This document shows, piece by piece, positions 61,283 through 64,000 of a DNA stretch of 64,000 bases. The notes beneath the pieces are model-generated. The model was not told the DNA's origin. It worked only from the letters and a program-made list of their open reading frames with translations, and did not search any database. The DNA is from Dongia_B sp035539215 (lineage in GTDB: Bacteria; Pseudomonadota; Alphaproteobacteria; Dongiales; Dongiaceae): positions 38,148 through 102,147 of the forward strand of contig DATLIX010000024.1 in assembly GCA_035539215.1 (NCBI GenBank), given 5' to 3'. A program made the position numbers and the translations under genes. The stretch's first letter is position 1; every line of letters starts with the position of its first letter.

Positions 61283-62242
61283 CTACATGTCGAAACCGCC
61301 CATCGCCTGGGTCATGCTGCCGCCCGGAGCGCCCGCCTTGCGCTCGCCCCGCGTCATCCAGCGTTGCACCAGAAAGGCGATGCCGATGGCCGCCAGCGTC
61401 ATCGCCACCAGGATCGCAGCCAGCGCATTGATCGAGGGGAAAGGTGCGGCCCGCGTCGAATTATAGATACGGATCGGCACTGTATCGCAATCGGCGCCAC
61501 AGGAGAGCCATTGGCTGATGACGAAATCATCGATCGAGATGGCAAAGACCATCATCAGGCTGGAAAAGATCGCCGGCGACAGCAGCGGGAAGACCACCAG
61601 ATAGAGCGTCTGGAAGGGCGTGGCGCCAAGATCCGCCGCCGCCTCTTCATATTGCTTGCCGATCGAGAACAGGCGGCCGCGGACGATCACCACCACGTAA
61701 GAGAGCGAAAAGGTCACATGGCCGAGGACCTGTGCCGTGGTGCCCGGCGTGATGAAGTCATAGAGATAGAGGAACACCATCGAGAGGGCGACGCCCATCA
61801 TCAGTTCCGGCGTCACCAGCGGGAACAACATGATGAAGTTCGACGCGCTGGCGAGATAGCCGCGCCAGCGTGCCAGACCCAAGGCGAGCAGCACGCCAAG
61901 CGGCGTCGCGATCAGCATATCGAGCCCGGCCAGTTTCAGGCTCTGCATCAAGGCCTGGATCAGGGTGGGATCGGTCCAGACCGAATGGGCGGGATCGCTG
62001 TAGTACCATTTAGTCAGGTTGAATCCCTGCCAGGTGGTGACCGAGCGGCCGTCGTTGAAGGAGAACTGGATGGCGACGATCACCGGCACGATGGAGATCA
62101 GGATATAGAGCCAGGTGATCACCATCAGCGAGCGCGGCGTTCCCCAGGGATTGAACAGCCAGCTGCGGAACTTTTGCGTGGCCGTCGGCTGGACCCCGCG
62201 CTTCGCATTGGGGAGGGTTGCCGTGCCTGTCACGTTCGTCAT
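61283..62242 (-). CDS. ABC transporter permease, PotC-like
   Basis: 319 residues with about six membrane segments; the EAA loop is around YEEAAADLGATPFQTLYLVV. Its start overlaps the upstream permease stop (ATGA at 62239-62242). A His-less Gly-rich C-terminus (MTQAMGGFDM) closes it. Confidence 0.9.
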   Translation of the reverse strand: MTNVTGTATLPNAKRGVQPTATQKFRSWLFNPWGTPRSLMVITWLYILISIVPVIVAIQFSFNDGRSVTTWQGFNLTKWYYSDPAHSVWTDPTLIQALMQSLKLAGLDMLIATPLGVLLALGLARWRGYLASASNFIMLFPLVTPELMMGVALSMVFLYLYDFITPGTTAQVLGHVTFSLSYVVVIVRGRLFSIGKQYEEAAADLGATPFQTLYLVVFPLLSPAIFSSLMMVFAISIDDFVISQWLSCGADCDTVPIRIYNSTRAAPFPSINALAAILVAMTLAAIGIAFLVQRWMTRGERKAGAPGGSMTQAMGGFDM

Positions 62243-63129
62243 GACGCCATCTCCTTTTGCGCCTTGGCGATCGAGATCATGTAATAGGCCATGAGGATGG
62301 CGAGGAAGGCGGAGAGAATGAGGGTCAATGCCGCCCCCACCGCCGGCTGCGGACCGCCGTGGAAGAAGATGTCGATCTGGTTGCCAAGCATGCTCGTCGT
62401 CGGGGAGCCGGAGACGATATTGGGCGTGTAATAGTCGCCGAACATCGGCAGCGCGATGATAACACTGGCGCCCAGGATGCCGTGCTTAGACAGCGGCAAG
62501 GTCACATGGGTGAAAGCTTCCATCGGGCTGGCACCGAGGTCGCGTGCCGCTTCAAGAACGCTGCGATCGATCCGGTCGAGGGCCGCCAACAGCGGCAGAA
62601 TGAGATAGGGAATATAGCCATAGATCAGCCCCAGCACCACCGAGACCGGATTGCCGTCGAGCCAGTTGGGCGGCGTCGCGACGATATGGGTCCAGAGCAG
62701 GATCTTGTTGATATAGCCGCTGGGCGAGAAGAGATTGACCCAAGCCAGCATGCGCATCATGTAGCTGACCCAGAAAGGCAGCACGATGAGCGCGATCAGC
62801 CAGGATTTGCTGCGCTTGGCGTGACGGGAAACGTAATAGGCGACGGGATAGCCGATCAGCAACGAGCCGGTCAGCGCCAGGCCGACATAGATCGCCGTGC
62901 GGATGAAGACGGTCCAATAGGTCTGGCCGGGCAGGAACTGCCGCAGCGTGTCAAGCACGGCATCATATTGCCAATCAGCGGGATTCCAGGTCGGAATCGG
63001 ATTCTGAAAGACCGGATCGACGCCGCCGAAAGCGACACCGATCAAGGCATAAAACGGCACCAGAAACAGCAGTATCAACCATACCACCCCCGGTACGGCG
63101 AAGACGGGCCAAAGCCATCTCGGATACAT
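62239..63129 (-). CDS. ABC transporter permease, PotB-like
   Basis: 296 residues, about six membrane segments; EAA loop around LEAARDLGASPMEAFTHVTL. It forms the channel with the PotC-like protein, coupled by a 4-bp overlap. The binding protein gene precedes it by 147 bp. Confidence 0.9.
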   Translation of the reverse strand: MYPRWLWPVFAVPGVVWLILLFLVPFYALIGVAFGGVDPVFQNPIPTWNPADWQYDAVLDTLRQFLPGQTYWTVFIRTAIYVGLALTGSLLIGYPVAYYVSRHAKRSKSWLIALIVLPFWVSYMMRMLAWVNLFSPSGYINKILLWTHIVATPPNWLDGNPVSVVLGLIYGYIPYLILPLLAALDRIDRSVLEAARDLGASPMEAFTHVTLPLSKHGILGASVIIALPMFGDYYTPNIVSGSPTTSMLGNQIDIFFHGGPQPAVGAALTLILSAFLAILMAYYMISIAKAQKEMAS

Positions 63130-63276
63130 TCTATATTCGCCTCACTCAACCCGCGCCGGCTAGGCCGCGCATCCCTCACCTAGTCCAGTCCGGCTGTTAC
63201 GCGCTAAAAAGCGCCAGCCTTCCGGCGGCCCGTCACTGTCCCAGGATGACAGACCGCCGGAAATGCTCACCTCTGG

Positions 63277-64000
63277 TCAGGCACCCGAATTGAACTTGGC
63301 ATAGGCGCTCTGCCACAGCTTTTGTCCCGCCGGTGTCAAGGAACAATGCTGCAGCGAATTTGCGCCAAGATCTTCAGGCTTCAGAACCGCGGTTCGCAGG
63401 GTTTCCGGAATCGTCCCAGCCTTGATCAGATCATCGGCATTGATCTTATTCTGTGGCGGCTGATATCCGGTGAAGCCTGTAAAGTTGTCATAGGCCACCT
63501 GCTCATCGAGGAGATGGTTGAGCCAGAGATGACCCAGCACCGGCTTCTGGCTATGGGCCAGAATCACCCAGGTGTCGTTCTGCACCGGCGTCTTGCCAAC
63601 GGTGTCCGCCCAATATTGCAGATTATTTGCGTCGGTACCCTTTGCCAGATAGTTCATCGAGCAACTCAGCAAATCACCCGACCAGCTGTGATGCAGCCAC
63701 GAACTTGCATCCCCCAGCTGTTGGTATTCCTTGATGTCGATCTTCGGATGGCAGATCGGCACCATCTTCTGCAACTCCGCCAACGAGGCATTGATGACGT
63801 CAGCATCCTCGGTGTTGAGGTCGTACTGGCCCTTATACATCATGCCGAGCGACAAAGCTTCGCGCGAGTCATCGAGCACGCCGACATAGCCGGTATAGGC
63901 CTGGGCATTCCAGAAGATCGACCAGGGATTATCGAGCTTATGGATGTCTTCCTTGACCTTGTCGCTGCGCCAGCCGATGCCGGTCGTATAGACCACATAA
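63277..64000 (-). CDS. Periplasmic solute-binding protein, PotD-like (partial)
   Basis: Only the C-terminal 241 residues are in the window; the frame runs off the end. It contains TTGIGWRSDKVKE and SWLHHSWSGDLLSCSMNYLA, the PotD/F ligand-binding layout. It is the first gene of the operon that ends with the TMADH-family dehydrogenase; its aromatics suggest binding of a cationic amine. Signal peptide and N-terminal lobe are outside the window. Confidence 0.88.
   Translation of the reverse strand, partial: YVVYTTGIGWRSDKVKEDIHKLDNPWSIFWNAQAYTGYVGVLDDSREALSLGMMYKGQYDLNTEDADVINASLAELQKMVPICHPKIDIKEYQQLGDASSWLHHSWSGDLLSCSMNYLAKGTDANNLQYWADTVGKTPVQNDTWVILAHSQKPVLGHLWLNHLLDEQVAYDNFTGFTGYQPPQNKINADDLIKAGTIPETLRTAVLKPEDLGANSLQHCSLTPAGQKLWQSAYAKFNSGA

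Noticed and set aside
1..64000. CRISPR array, prophage, toxin-antitoxin or restriction system
   Set aside because: No regularly spaced repeats, phage genes, or paired small toxin/antitoxin frames found; tandem repeats lack spacers.

Overview
The window is high-GC chromosomal DNA from an alphaproteobacterium, most likely a free-living Rhodospirillales-type species; the exact genus cannot be read from this sequence. The evidence is the codon use, a SAM-II riboswitch (a class found mostly in Alphaproteobacteria), HWE-type and hybrid kinases, many divergent LysR/target pairs, and a large set of transporters and enzymes for methylated amines and polyamines. There is no rRNA, tRNA, CRISPR array, prophage or insertion sequence. 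The genes look like ordinary, densely packed accessory chromosome.

Layout. 0.4-4.4 kb: a spermidine/putrescine-type ABC importer operon (two permeases, ATPase, Tat-type binding protein) closed by a terminator. 4.4-11 kb: a small basic protein, a zinc-ribbon methyltransferase, a divergent SDR/LysR pair, a GNAT enzyme, a SnoaL-like protein, a periplasmic cytochrome c fused to an oxidoreductase-like domain, and an M48 (Ste24-like) membrane protease. 11.2-14.5 kb: a hybrid histidine kinase whose membrane domain matches the plant ethylene-binding domain, overlapped by a stand-alone receiver. 14.5-25 kb: a Nudix enzyme, then a quaternary-ammonium catabolic region (GlxA/GbdR-type regulator, Rieske oxygenase, GMC dehydrogenase, class II aldolase, choline/betaine binding protein, BetI-type repressor with a perfect 24-bp palindrome, zinc alcohol dehydrogenase, DUF1989 protein).

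25-37 kb: two LysR/MFS divergent pairs, a second kinase/receiver pair, VOC proteins, an XRE-cupin regulator divergent from an agmatinase-family enzyme, and a PEP-CTERM-like surface protein. 37-48.7 kb: nitroreductase, SDRs, two transglutaminase-like proteins, a hydrolase-OsmC fusion, DoxX, metA behind a SAM-II riboswitch and attenuator, a methyltransferase, a decayed isoprenylcysteine methyltransferase gene, a D-cysteine desulfhydrase-like enzyme and a cupin. 49-56 kb: a CocE/NonD hydrolase, a Met-rich Spy-like protein, a DUF2127 protein, a lipoprotein serine protease and PPK2. 56-64 kb: a flavin reductase-like protein, a second BetI-type regulator, a trimethylamine-dehydrogenase-family enzyme and a second polyamine-type ABC importer, cut by the window end.

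The main theme is uptake and oxidative demethylation of quaternary and tertiary amines: two importers, one orphan betaine binding protein, one Rieske oxygenase, one TMADH/DgcA-like dehydrogenase and two BetI-type regulators. The observations I rate highest are the ethylene-receptor-like kinase, the riboswitch-controlled MetA carrying the acetyl-CoA-type Glu111, the BetI-type palindrome, and a window-wide pattern of short tandem duplications.
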